DNA of 64,000 nucleotides from Flabesymbios commensalis. Lineage: Eukaryota; Annelida; Polychaeta; Terebellida; Flabelligeridae. The translations under genes were made by a program, and so were the position numbers. The notes under the pieces are model-generated. The model did no database searches, had not been told where the DNA came from, and saw only the letters and a program-made list of their open reading frames with translations. This document shows positions 12,031 through 25,100 of the stretch, in pieces. The stretch covers positions 15,974,480-16,038,479 of the forward strand of contig OZ024915.1 in assembly GCA_964017125.1 (NCBI GenBank), in the 5' to 3' direction. Position 1 is the stretch's first letter. Each line of letters opens with the position of its first letter.

Positions 12031-14829
12031 CTTTCTATTTGGAAAACAATGGCATGAAAGAAAATATATTTCATTTGGCTCGAATGTATAATGACTGGTG
12101 AACTGTAATAAAATAAACTAAGATTGTATGGCATAATTGTTTGTAGTTATTTATTTCATTGGATTCTTACATTCTGTTCCACAGTCGCAAAACTCACAAC
12201 AGGTTATGTTTAATTTTCGCAAGGGCAAATGTGGGTCTTGCGCATTTGAAGCATTTACAGAGTTTAGGGTAATCGACTGGCCAGAGTTCAGTTGTTAAAT
12301 AATTATGGGGAATAACATTATCAACCTTTTTATATCCGTAGTCACAGGGATCTAACGTAAGTTCTTTTGATGCGGCATTCACCCAAAGTTGGCATTGCAG
12401 GTAAGCTCGTTGTATAAGTAAGTGAATGCTTGATGAAGTAGGTGGCAATTTTTCAAGATCTAGCTCAAATGAAATTTTGTGGTACACGAGTAGTGTAAAT
12501 CGTCAAAGGTTTTTAAAGATTTGTTTCGTGCCAAACATTTCACAAAAAATGTTCAACCCCTAAGCACAAGTCATGGTCAAGTTATTTCATTAAAAAAATC
12601 CATCAAAGACTCCTGTTTACAATGTTCTTTTTTGGAAACTCCAAATGCAGATGCTTTTGTTGAAATGTTACCATTAGTGTCACAGCCTGTGAGGGCGTGA
12701 ACTGATGGAATAATATATGCAAGTCACGGATCCAAATAACTTATAGCCTTGTGAACTGGACTCACTTGGTCCCCGTGAACTACCCAAAGCTCGTTAACTT
12801 GCTTAAGTTTCCATTGGGTTTCAATGTGAAATATCAAACTCAATAAAACATCAGTATTTTCAGAACACACAAAAACCCGTTGACATCATACGATCATCTG
12901 CTTCTTCATATGAACATTTTAACGATGGAAAGTGTTCAACTGTACCTTGTGAAACTTTCACGCAGCATTACAAACTGCTAGTATGACAACCTCCTAGGTA
13001 AACAGGCTTATCTCCTTTGTATGTATGTGAGACCCATTCAATCAAAAATTGCTGAAACTTTGCCTTGTTCTCTGATTAAGTCAAAAAATTATCAATTTCC
13101 ACTCACTGGTGTTGATCAGAATGGTCAATGTTTGCAATGATGACATCATGGGTTGCACGTCGCTGTCTCTCATATGATTTTATGCTATCTGCGTAATATA
13201 AATCGAATACAATGTCTATCCTACCACTGTTCTCTCCAAGGACTAGAACTTTTTTCTAAATAATTTCTGCAAAGTCTCCAAATGTTTTTAACATGATATC
13301 TCCTTGCTATGACATGAAGTCAGTATACAGTTAAAGATGGCTGACTTGGTAAACTTTTTATAAATCCGATGTCTGCAGTATTTACTCGAATACATTTCAG
13401 CAACTCTGATTTTTCCGTTTTCAGCCAGATATACGTCTTTTGTTTAAAAAAATGACGTACTTGCCAACTCGTGAGTTAGAAGCTTTCGAATATCATAGCT
13501 CATTGCTGGTCGATTGATCTTCTAGCAGCTATTGCTTATTTCGTTATATCGGTTTTCGCTACTTTTTTCATTTCACTGGTTAATTTGCGTGATTCTCTCA
13601 TTTCTAAACAGCTGGTAGTGCTCCTCTCCCTCTCTATTCGCTTTGGTCAGTGGATAAATGACAAACGTCTTTGACAAATATGGAATATATGGATTTTTCG
13701 TGTTTTATAATGTTCCATTTTGCAACAGACTCTTTTTTCTTCGTAATACCAATAATTACGCTTGGTCCTTTGGCAAGTTTATTATACTATTTTTCAAGGG
13801 TTGTCTAATCATAGAATAAAAATAAAGGTTCACAGTTATAAGAAAAAACTGTACAAATCATCACCATAGTTTTTTATTCAAATTATTAATTATTATTACT
13901 AATAAACAAGCTCACGTACAGCAAATATTTAGAAACTAGTGATTTTTTTACAAATAATAATACTATATTCTTACCATATTTTGATAATATTTTGTTGATA
14001 ATTTCACGACAGACTGACAAATCATACCGATGTCTTTTGATGTCTAAAGTACCTACCATTGAATCAAATGCATCTTTAACAATTACACCACGTTCTTCGC
14101 CTATGGCATCATCCTTTTTGAGATTTAAAATATTGTCAATATCTTGATAAAACTTCTTGAAGTAATAACGCAAACAATTTGAATGATAGTTACATCAACA
14201 GCGAATAATATCTCCAGTTGATTTGCAGTTTATATATTTAGCGTAGGCTCTTCATTTTCTTCTTTGCGTTTAGGTTTGTTTATGCGGCGTTGTGCCTTCT
14301 TCGGTTAATCAGTGAAATCTGATACTCTCCCGTCTTGTAATGTTTTGGAAGCCTCTAGTATTTTTATTCTTTCATGTCCTGTACTAGATAAATATATATT
14401 CCCTTCTTTGTTCTTCGTGTTACTGCATAAGACACTCTTACTGATGTTTGTCGAGACGGGTTGTTCATTGAGCAATGGAACAGATGTGGTTCCAGATCCA
14501 CACAAAATTAAACAATTATGTTTAGCATGTTAAAGGTAAATGTTACATAAAGTAGAACCTTTGTATCAAACTGTTTAATTATTGTTTTCTTGTGGTTGAT
14601 TCTTATACTTCTGCATTGTTTCAGATACGGGAATAATTTATAAAGTCATAATTATTACATGTAATCAAATCTGAATTATAAATACATTTCTGATTACATG
14701 TAATTAATGACTATGACATAAATAATAAATATGTTCTAAATTCACTTATCATATTAGGCCTACGTGTAATATTAGTTCGAATTAAATGCTTACCGTAGAA
14801 ATATTAATGATATATAATTTAATTAAAGC

Positions 14830-15348
14830 AAATATTATTTATATATTTGTAATCAGCAATAAATTTAAAAAAAACTATAAGTATTGCAATATAACGAAGT
14901 TATGAAGATTTATTTTTCATTTAATTTTTATTTTGACCCCATAATGCGCTAATTTTTTTCCAATGACATTTTTAGGAAATATAAGGTATATATATTTGTA
15001 ATCAGAGTGCAATTTCCAAAAAATTGAGTATAAACATGACTATATAACGAGCTTTTGTTTTTTATTGATCTTTATGACCTTTGACCAAATATTACGTCAT
15101 ATTTTTTTCATATGTTATTTTAATGACATAAAATGTACATATTTGCAATCAGCATAAAAATTCTGAAAATTTGAGTATAAATATGACTATGTAACTGAGA
15201 TTTAATTTTTAATGATTTTTGTGACCTTTGCCCCCATATTGAGGTCAAATGAACATGAGCCGAAACATGGCTTCAAACTTTTTTGGATCTCTAGACATTA
15301 TATAATCAAATTTTAAAGTCAAACTTATCGACCTCGACAGTCCTACTC
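14830..15348 (-). repeat. Right TIR of the Academ-like element
   Basis: This is the inverted partner of 11516-12030, with the same three-unit layout. It ends at CGACCTCGACAGTCCTACTC. A separate hairpin (ATTACATGTAATCA against TGATTACATGTAAT) lies just inside it at about 14660-14705. Confidence 0.75.
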
Positions 15349-16060
15349 CTCTAGTATAATTGTTGCAGTAACAATATGTGCCCGAAAAAAGTGGGGGCAC
15401 CTTGCAATACTTTCGGGGCACCTTGAGATATACTTGGGGCAGCTTGAGACAGTTTTGGGGCACATTGAGACTATAGACTGATAGATATAGGGAGAAAACG
15501 TCTCAAGGTGCCCCACCCTGACTGACCTCACATCTGATATCACATAGTTTGTGTGTGGGGTGTATTTGAAGCAAACCATTATAAATATTAGTTATAAAGT
15601 GATAGCACAGGTGTAAGCTAATCAGGTAAATAATATTACGTGATCTATAGAACCGAAGTAATTTCATGTAAAAATGGACCTGGGTCTAACAGAGGTGGGC
15701 AAGTGGTCGCCACGTCGCCACATGTGGCAACAGAAGCAAAATATCTGTAATATAAATATATAAAAATGACCATTTAGAGCACCTAAAAGTATCCATTTGT
15801 GGCGACAGGACTCATTTCGATTGCCCATCTTATATCTTAATCTTTTAGCGCGGGACTGTCTTCAGACTACGTAAATAATAACAGTTTTATTGATATACAA
15901 ATTACCAGTCAAAAAATACATGCCAAAGAAGTTCAACAGAAAATAAAATTGGTAAGTGTAAAAAATGAGTCTATTCTAAAGTAACAACCTCAAGGTGCCC
16001 CAGTCTCCCCTATTCAAATACTGGGTTTAATAATATATAAAATGTCCAGTGACACCTCAC
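15349..16060. repeat. Noncoding DNA with GGGGCACCTTGAG repeats in both orientations
   Basis: Four direct copies of a GGGGCACCTTGAGA-like motif occur at about 15393, 15416, 15435 and 15457. Inverted copies (CTCAAGGTGCCCCA) occur at 15503 and 15990. Together they could be the ends of a small element at about 15.39-16.00 kb, but no target duplication was seen. The minus-strand frames here are translated repeats. Confidence 0.5.
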
Positions 16061-16064
16061 TTCA

Positions 16065-16181
16065 CAAATCAACATGGCGGCATTTCAGAATTTCAAGATG
16101 TTCTTTGGCAGCGTCGTTTGCTTTTCTTGGCGTGATCTTGCTGCTTGAATGCTTTGGAGAAATCTGAAATATTGAAATATG
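16065..16181 (+). promoter_or_regulatory. FBXO9: Candidate FBXO9 first exon with YY1-like motif and uORF
   Basis: AACATGGCGGC at 16071-16081 matches the YY1-type motif often found at or just after animal transcription starts. Its ATG also opens a 24-codon upstream frame (16074-16148) in a strong start context. The ATG at 16179-16181 is followed at once by a GTGTGT donor. Joined in phase to the exon at 16935, it supplies the missing initiator Met. The transcription start is not visible from sequence alone. Confidence 0.45.
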
Positions 16182-19100
16182 GTGTGTTTAGAACCTATTT
16201 CATCTATTAAATGTTATCAACGAAAAATGTCATCAGTAGTTTCACCTGTTTTTTGTTTGTGTCACTCTAAATATTATGGCCATGTTGTTTTTGAACCTTG
16301 AGGTCTCACGACACAATACAAATCCTATACACTTTTGCATGTATTATCGCCCTTGGCATTTATCTCCTGATAACTTTCCTCCTGCTTTAGCCTAAAATTA
16401 ATAAACGCATATAAAGAGATAAACACTCAATACATGTTATGTCATATTAGTCACCCTGATTAGGTACATCACAAAAATTTCAAAATTATGCTTGAGTATA
16501 GCCTAGCCCTAGCCTAGTCCCCTATATTCTATAACGTTATATAATTATAAAAAAAAGTTGCAGTCAACTTCGCCCAGCGCTGGGTCACTGGGTGTTTTTC
16601 GCTGATTTGTCAGTCGATTCTTGACCAATTTCCATGAAATTTTGCAAGTATTCCGCCGCTTCCCCTGAAAATTCAGTGAAATTTGATTCAGTATTTGACA
16701 TGTATGATCATGATGTAGTAGAATTTTGAGATTAAAGCTGAATGATTTTGCTGGGTTTATCACTTTATTATAGATGAGCGGCATAATTCAAAATTACTAC
16801 ATGGCAAAAGGTCTAACTTTTAACCTACATAATATTTTGTTTATAATTAATTGTAATTTGATTTCGGGAATAACTGGATCCATCATTATCACTGTCATGT
16901 GCTTTGATCAAACTTTCAAACAAAAAAATTGTAGAATGCAGATCTGATTATCCCATTGGATGAAGATGGAGCTAATGCTAATCTTGAAGCGTTGAGAGGC
17001 CCTGTTGACATTGAGAAGGAGCTGGAACATTTCAGACTGCAATGGCATAGGGAATTGGTGGAAGATGGTCCTGATGATGTGTTGATGCCACAGGACCAGA
17101 CTGAGAAAGTGGGCGGAAAGCAAGACTGCAAGCCAACTACAGAAGAGGAGGTTTGAAGTATTCTCAGTATCTATTCATAGAGTCTAATCACAACTATTGT
17201 TTTTTTTGTCATATTATTAGTGTTAAGTTAAATTAAATAACACCTTTTTAGGTGACTTATGAGTTTGCAACATTTATAAAAGTTTTAACCAACATAATAA
17301 CAAATATAGGTATTTTTTACACAGTTGAAGTTGTGGTTTGCGTTAGCGAGTTGAATGATTAGATTAACAGAACATCTTTGAAAAACATTTGTGTTAATTT
17401 CATTAGTATGTTATTTTGTTTTAAACTTCCTAAACCGCCCATTTTGTCAACAAGGCAGATGTTGTAATTTTTAGTGACTAAACATTTTAGTTTAGTGAAA
17501 TGTATGTTGATTAGTGAAATTTTAAGGTTTAAAATTTTACAATAAATTATTTTTCTATGTTTAGGCAAGGTACTTGTTCTTACAAGGTGTGAATGCTGAA
17601 CAGAATGGTCGCTTATATGAAGGTTAGTCCTCATTGATTGTTGAGCTCTTTTTAGTGTGATACAACTTAAAATATATCCTGTGTCATTGTTAGTGATACT
17701 AACCAGATAATTTCAGTAAATTTGAAGGTATGAAATGCTGCTATTGCATTTGCTTTTCGTTGTCAGGTATCTTCTTAAATGATATTCTCCATGTGGGTGA
17801 CATCAGTATTAGAAATTGTTGTTATTTGTAAAAAAATGCTGCAATGCATCATAAACAGGTGTTTCAGCTTTTTATATATTACTCTTTGTTATTTTGTGAT
17901 ATTAAATTCAAGATAATAAGGGGAGGGCTGTCATTGAATATTCTTATAAAAATGTTTTGCATCACTCTAGACTCCTTCACACAATTTTATATTAGCTACA
18001 GTCTATTACCAGCAGTGGTTGAAAACCTTAACGAAAACTTTTCAAATTTACCTAGTGTTAGTTTCAATCATTTTGAATTTTAGAAAAACTTGGTTACAGC
18101 TTATATGGGCCACAGTAATCCCTGCTGGAAATTTGCATATTTCAGTGAGACACGTGTTATTGTGCCCTAGTGCCAAGCGGTATTGTGTCATTATTGTGGT
18201 CAGCGTCATGTGTGAAAATTATAACTTTGTCATGCAATATATCAGTAACTTTGTCATGCAATATATTAGCAACTCGACGCATAGTCTTTGGTTTCGTCAT
18301 TATTGTTGAGCACCACATGTTGCGTTATAAATGTATACTAAAATAGTGAACAGAGCTTTTTAACATACTTGCTACTTAACCAGCAATATAGGTTTGGAGG
18401 ACTTAAAATATACATGTTTAAAGATGTTGTCATTACAAAATATAGGAACTTCTTTATGACCAGTAGGAACTGCAAGTAGCGGTCTTTATTCATATTTCTG
18501 TGACAATGAAGCTCTATTTTTGCACCATATTACACTTTGACAGATTTATTCAATTTTAATGCAATAATATTTGTTAATTTTACCTTGTAGATATCTTTGT
18601 CCTGTATGACTATGGTGATAATAACAAGCGAGATTGCTGATTTATCATATTTAGCTTCTACTTTCTTTTACCTGTGGGCATAGTAACTTGACTATTTTCC
18701 CCATTTATCCTGCTCAAATTTGTGTTTTATGGTAATAATTCAACAAAAGTTTACATTAGACTGTCTGTTTTTCCAGCTATTCGATATTATCGGAGAGCAG
18801 TTCAGCTAGTTCCTGATATAGAGTTTAGAATTGAAGAGTTCCAACCTCAGCCCAGAAATAGAGGTAACTTTTTTATTATCTTTGTAGGCCTATAGAAATA
18901 TGAATATAGCTGATATACTGCTTTTGTATTATAAATGTATCTGAATGAGAAATTGGTAAAAGGTAAGTAAGGGCTGCATAAATATGTCAGAATCTGATGT
19001 CTATACACGTCAGATCATGATGTCCCAAAGTCGATCCCTACATTGAAAGAATAAAAAAATTACAATGTCCGTAGACCCATAACATAGGTATTCAAATGAA

Positions 19101-22100
19101 GCGGATAGAGACAACTAGGACATTTATGATGATTTCAATTAAAAAAAAACCTCTTTGGTCTCGATAGATTATACCAAAAAATTTCTGCATTTTAAAGGTT
19201 ACGTGTTGTTATCTAGAGTCATAAACGACCAAGAATTGTTTATGCAGCACAATTTTTTACTTGGGTCTGACTGTTTTTTTTTTGTTGCAGGGAGATACGA
19301 CAGCACTAGCTCTGTGGAAGCAAGGTATTGTGTCAAATTATAATTTAAAAAAAATCATTTTTATTTCAATTTGTTAAAGAATAAATAAGGGCTGCATATT
19401 GTATACCACATGATCCACTTTCTATTTACTTGATTCACATTGGATACCATTGTGCAATTTGTTAACCCTTTAAGCCCCCACAATGCATTAAAGCATCATT
19501 TTACATCCCTGAAAACAGACTTAATTTTCCTGCAACCGAGGATTTAAGAAAGAAATTTCCATGAATTTAATTTACCAATACATGGCAATTTTCTATAATT
19601 TTCCAACCACATAAAATCATCTTCATCCACTACAAGTCGAGAACTGCGACAGCAATTCGCAGCTTGTAGTGGATGAAGATGACAATGGTAAATTCAGGCT
19701 TGAAAGGGTTAATTATCACCAATACTATAGAGATGCTTATAGTGTTTGACATTTTCCTCTGCTGATGACACAGCAACCTTGAATTTTACCGTTCAAAATT
19801 TAAGTTCTAGAAAACCTTGAGAATAGCCTCCTTTCCTGGAAAAAATCATTGATTTCCAGGATATAATAAAAGCCGCCATTAATCCTTAAAGCACTGATGT
19901 CAATTACAGTGATATTTCTGTGTTTTATTGACCCTTCCAGTGCTGGGAGCGACTTTAGACGTCAGAACCTGACATCTACAGACATCAGATTCTGATGTCT
20001 TAAAGTCGATTCCCGCATTGAAAGTGTAAAATATTTATAATGGCCAGAGACCCATAGCATAAGTATTTAAATGAAGCGGAAAGAGTATTTAATCTTGCCT
20101 CATGTTATAATATTTTTCATATCTTGATAGAACCATAGTAATTTTTTTTTTTTTTTTAGTGATTCAAACTATGAAGAAGAGGATGATTTGGAAAATTTAT
20201 CTGGCCATTTTCAGAAGCTTCTGTTTGAAAGAGGGGCCATTTGTAATCCTACTGCACAATCAGTTGTAAGCTTCGTCAGATTATTTTTTTGGCTGATTTG
20301 TATTATTATTGCACATTTTAGGACAGATCCATATATAATAAAAGTGGGCTATAATCTGGCTCCGGTATTAGCATTTCCTTGTGGGCATGATAACCTGCGC
20401 AAATTTGTTCTGCATGTTGCTACGAGCCTGTTCGATAATGGCCGAAAAAAATAAAAAATTGCAGATTTATTGCAATTTATCACATTTTATTTAAGTCGTT
20501 AATTGTTCAATAATGACGGTGGGCTATTGTCGAGTCTGCTCTTGTTGAAATTTACTCAGTCCTATTCAGGAGGATAAATAGACTAATATTTGCTCAGCAT
20601 TACTATATCTATGTATCATGCGCATTGCTCCACATATATATGAGTTCGAAAACAGGTCTGCTTTGTGGAAAAACTAGGTCATGGCGATCAAAATGGCCTT
20701 CTATCTTATTTTTTTTAATTGATGTAATTCATATCTGGAAGACCATAATTGCGGCCATTATTGACTTTAATGTGTAATATCTGATAACTTGACTAATTTA
20801 AAATAAATGCTCAGGAGATATATTAGTCAAAACTTTAAAAGTTATTAAAGTTTTTTTTAAAAAAATTTTTGCTTAAAACGATGATTAGAGGCTGATGCCA
20901 ATTCCGTCACAGACGAGCCTTGTTCAATCTTATGGAAACAATGCTTGTGGAGGTATGGCTGACAAGGCCCATATTCTCATACAAGTTAATATATATCGTA
21001 ATTTATATGAGAATACGGGCGCAGTTGTAAATAATTGTTTTCTGCTTGTTGTATAGTTTCCCTACGGTCACATCTCCCAGCTGCCCGTTGAGCTGCTGAT
21101 GCACATCTTTAAGTGGGTCGTATCATCTGAGCTGGATGTGTCATCTCTGGAGCAGCTCGCTCTGGTTTGTAGAGGATTTTACCTGTGTGCTCGAGACGAG
21201 GAGATCTGGAAGCTTATTTGTTACAGGTTTGTTTAAAAATTTGAGTTTATTGTATCGATGTTGAGCCATTGATCAAGAGGGTGGGCCAGCATTAAAGCAA
21301 CATATACACAATGTCAGTGAAGCTTATAATGTACTGTGCTTGTGTGAAATAATGACTACATTGATCTAAACTGTGGATCAATTACCTCTATTGTTTTGAG
21401 GCCATTAATTTTCCCCCAAAAGCTCTTTCAAGTGAAAATAAAGTCAAAGTGGAAAGGTGGAAAGGTTCAGAATGTCGCTAATCTGAGTAAAAATGACCGT
21501 CAATCACCCCATTTGGAACAAACATTCCAATTGTATTTTCCTTTTATATCAGCAACATGGTTGTTATTTGAAACAAATGGTTCTGTAATATAGTAAATCA
21601 AAACTTTGTAATGAATAAAACTTACCATGAGTGATAACACATTATGGGATCTTCTAATATGTATTGCTTTCCTTTCCTTAATTTGTTGACAGAAAATATT
21701 ATTTTCTGGCAAGAGGGAGGAGAGAAAAAACAAAATTATTATTTTTTGTACACTGCTCAACTTATCTTTCAATAATGAAAAAGATAAAAAAAAAGCAGGC
21801 AAAAATTGAAGAAATGGTAATTGAAAAAAAGAGGAGAATGATTTTAAAAATGCATTTAAGAAGTGATCCTACTATTAATGCCAAAGGTGATTTATCACAT
21901 GGTTTACAGTCAGATTTAAAATATACTTTAATATTGTATTTTTGTTTATTTTATAGAATTTGGGGTCTCAACTGTGGTAGTCCCACCAACTATGGATGTT
22001 ATCGAAAAATGTACAGAAGGAGACCTCATCTGCTTTACAATGGTAACCTTTTGTACCTCTCAAAATTAACCCTTGTCCTGCTAGGCCTGTATATATGCGA

Positions 22101-25100
22101 TTTCAAGCATGTCTTAGATCAATAGAAATAACACAAAATTTGATCAAATGGTTTTTGGTAGGTGCTTAGTCAATCCAATATATATTTTTCTTCATTTGAA
22201 GCTGGAAATTGTGTTAGCAATTCCAGCTTCAAAAGAATGAAAAATAAAGTAAACAATTCAGCAGGGCAAGGTGTTACTTTAATTTGTCATTCAGTGAAGT
22301 TGTGCCTCGCATCTGTGATCTACAAGGAGATAAAAATTAGCCACATTTGTCTAATATGAGATGAAGCATTTGCAATTTCCACCTATTGTCGTGCTTATCG
22401 CTTGACCCTTTCAGATTATAATATCAATAGACATCAGATTCTGACATCTAGAGTTGATCCCCGCACTGAAAGAGTAAAACATTTATAATAGTCATTGATC
22501 CATAACATATGTATTCAAATGAAGCTGAAAAAGCTAACTAAGACATTGATGATAATTTCAAATTGAAAAAAAACACCTTTTTTCTCCATGGTTTATACAA
22601 AAATATTTTATTGCTTATTTTATAAGGACGGTCCACGCAATGAAAGAATTAAAACATTTATAATGGTCGTAGACCCATAACATAGGTATTCAAATGAAGT
22701 GGAAAGAGCTAACTAAGACATTTCTGATGATTTCAAATTGAAAAAAAATTAATGAACCCTGTTTATACATGAAGAAAGTGGTTAAATTTCACTCACTTTG
22801 GAACTTGCGACATAGCAATCATTTCACACTAAATTACAAAGTGAGTGAAATTTAACCACTTTCTACATGAATCTTGGAACCATGAATAACATATTCTCTA
22901 CTGTTTATTTATGTTGTCTGAAAGTATGTGTTTGTTGTAGGCTGTTACATTAGTAAGTGTACTTACTACAGACAAGGAGAGGCCAGCCTCGATAACATAT
23001 ACAGACCATTCCAGACAGTAGAATATTTCAGATTTGTCAGATTTTTTTCTGATGGTTAGTAATATTCAAATCTAACAAATGATTCTTAAAAATTATAGTA
23101 AAGTGTTTATTTATAAAAAAATAATATATGTTGTACTGATATTTTCCAATTGCATGAAATGAATTGTAAATTTTACATGCTTTCAAGTCCCCCGAACCAT
23201 AATGGTTATAATGTTCAGTTTTCAAAATGATTATTGTATATCATTTTTTAGAGCAAGAACAAGTGGATTTCCATCTGTTTGCAGGCCTTCTTATGAAGGA
23301 AACCGCAATGCACTAGAAAAAAATATTTAGATTTTTAAATAACTGCTTTAGTGTTGCCAGCAGGAATGGATATTGACAATATGGTGCATGCAAATTTGTG
23401 TTCCCCAATTTGTGCTAATACTGGACTGACTGATATCACTTCCATTAAAACAAGGCCCGAAAACACCTGGATAAATATTAGTTGTGGTTGCTGTAAACGT
23501 CTAATATGCTCATTTGTTTTTTAATAAATCTATTTTGGTCATTTTGATTTTGGAGAATTAAAGCATTTCTAGATCTATTATGTTTAAAAGACAGCACAAA
23601 GATTGCTTGTATAAATGTGTTTTTTTTTCAGGGAAAATCTTGATGCTAACATCGTCAGATGATCCTCAGCAGGTTGTGACTAAATTGAAAGATAGAAACC
23701 CGCGTATACAGGGCATTATGAATGGTTATTACCGTATATCAGGGGATAAGGTAAGCAGTTTGGAATGTGTAAGCCTATAAATATTTCACGATAATTTTTT
23801 AGCTGCCGTCGTCACTGAAGTTGGGACAAAACGAGAGGTTCCGTCCTCCCGGTACATTCTCTTTCGCCTATAAATTTTGAAGAAATAACATGGGATGACA
23901 TTATTTGGTACATGTATGTTGGTCACTTCCAGGTGGATAATGGACAGGTTAAAATATTTTTTAAATGAATTCTAATTTATAAGATTGTGTATTTTATATA
24001 TACTTTTAATATTCTACATAGCTCTTTTTTTGTTGAATTTCAATCCTTCCTTGTACATTTTGTCACACCTACAACTGTTTAATTTTTGTTCCTCCCAAAG
24101 ACGAGTAGATTCTTCTTATTGCATAAGTTCCAGTGATATTTACGTTTTTCTCTTCAGGTCACAGCAGTGTTGAAACGTCGTAGAATGCACGACAATATAA
24201 ATCGTTATAGACGTCGTCGACAACAAAATGACAACCAACAAGAACAATCTTTTCATGTGGTAAATAATTTCACAATTTTCCATATGGTAATTTGATAAAT
24301 CAATCATAAGTTGAAAAAGAAATGAAAAAACTTGGTTGATCCATAACTAAGATTTTTATGATGAATAAAATGAGAAATAAACAGTTTAGGTGTAGAATAA
24401 TACAATTGCTTAGCTCCTTTAGCTACAGTGATATTACTAGAAAAATAAAATTGCTACTAAAAAAAATTAGCAAATTATGATTCTGTGTTTGAAGAAATAG
24501 TGTTTAAATAGCTAGAAGTTTGCATCATAAAGGTATCTATACTGGTTATATAAAATACACTGCCTTTAGGGAAGCTACTCCTTTTAAATACATACTTAAT
24601 GATACATTGTTCTTTTCTGTGCTGAAAATATTCTGAGAATGTTCGTATTTATGTGTTCAAGGAATTCCGGGTCAGTGGAAAATCCAACCGACCCCATAGT
24701 CTGCTGGAGTGGCTCCACTATTCGCTCCAGACTGTACACAAGTAAGTTTTTCTATTAACCATTTAAGACCTAGTGAAGCTTTGAGGCAACATTTTGCATA
24801 CCTGAAAACTGAAATCATGACACTATTTGAACAATATATAACAATTTTCTTCAATTTGTCACTCACTTCCAGTCATCTTCATTCACGACAAGTCAAGAAT
24901 TGTGCTTGATCGATTACCTTATATTTAAAAAAACCCAGGTGGGTTACAGCAATTTTTCCAGGTTTACAGTATTAGAACATTGAATCTTTCAACTTTCTTT
25001 ACTTTGCTGAATGTTGAATTAACAACATTTATACATTAAATAATTACAAATCATTTTCTGTCTTTATATTGATAAAATTATTATTTAGGTATGTGCAACT

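Larger units (their letters stand above)
11516..15348 (-). mobile_element. Academ-like DNA transposon with ~0.5-kb TIRs, degraded
   Basis: The two ends are long inverted repeats (about 11516-12030 and 14830-15348) that begin GAGTAGGACTGTCGAGGTC on both strands. Minus-strand coding remnants lie inside, in order: a Cys-rich N-terminal piece (14505-14305), a second piece (14173-13886), the RIDIVFDLYYADSIKSYERQ segment near 13230-13150, EEADDRM near 12905, ENTDVLLSL near 12850, HALTGCDTNGNIS near 12700, and a C-terminal segment with LPPTSSS and LDPCDYGY (12487-12194). The EAD..NTDV..GCD pattern matches the acidic and helix-two-turn-helix signatures of XPG/FEN nucleases, which Academ transposons are known to carry; the superfamily call is inferred from that. 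Many stops and shifts break the frame. Confidence 0.7.

Noticed and set aside
16908-17131. Two minus-strand frames of 71 aa
   Set aside because: They are antisense shadows of FBXO9 exon 2.
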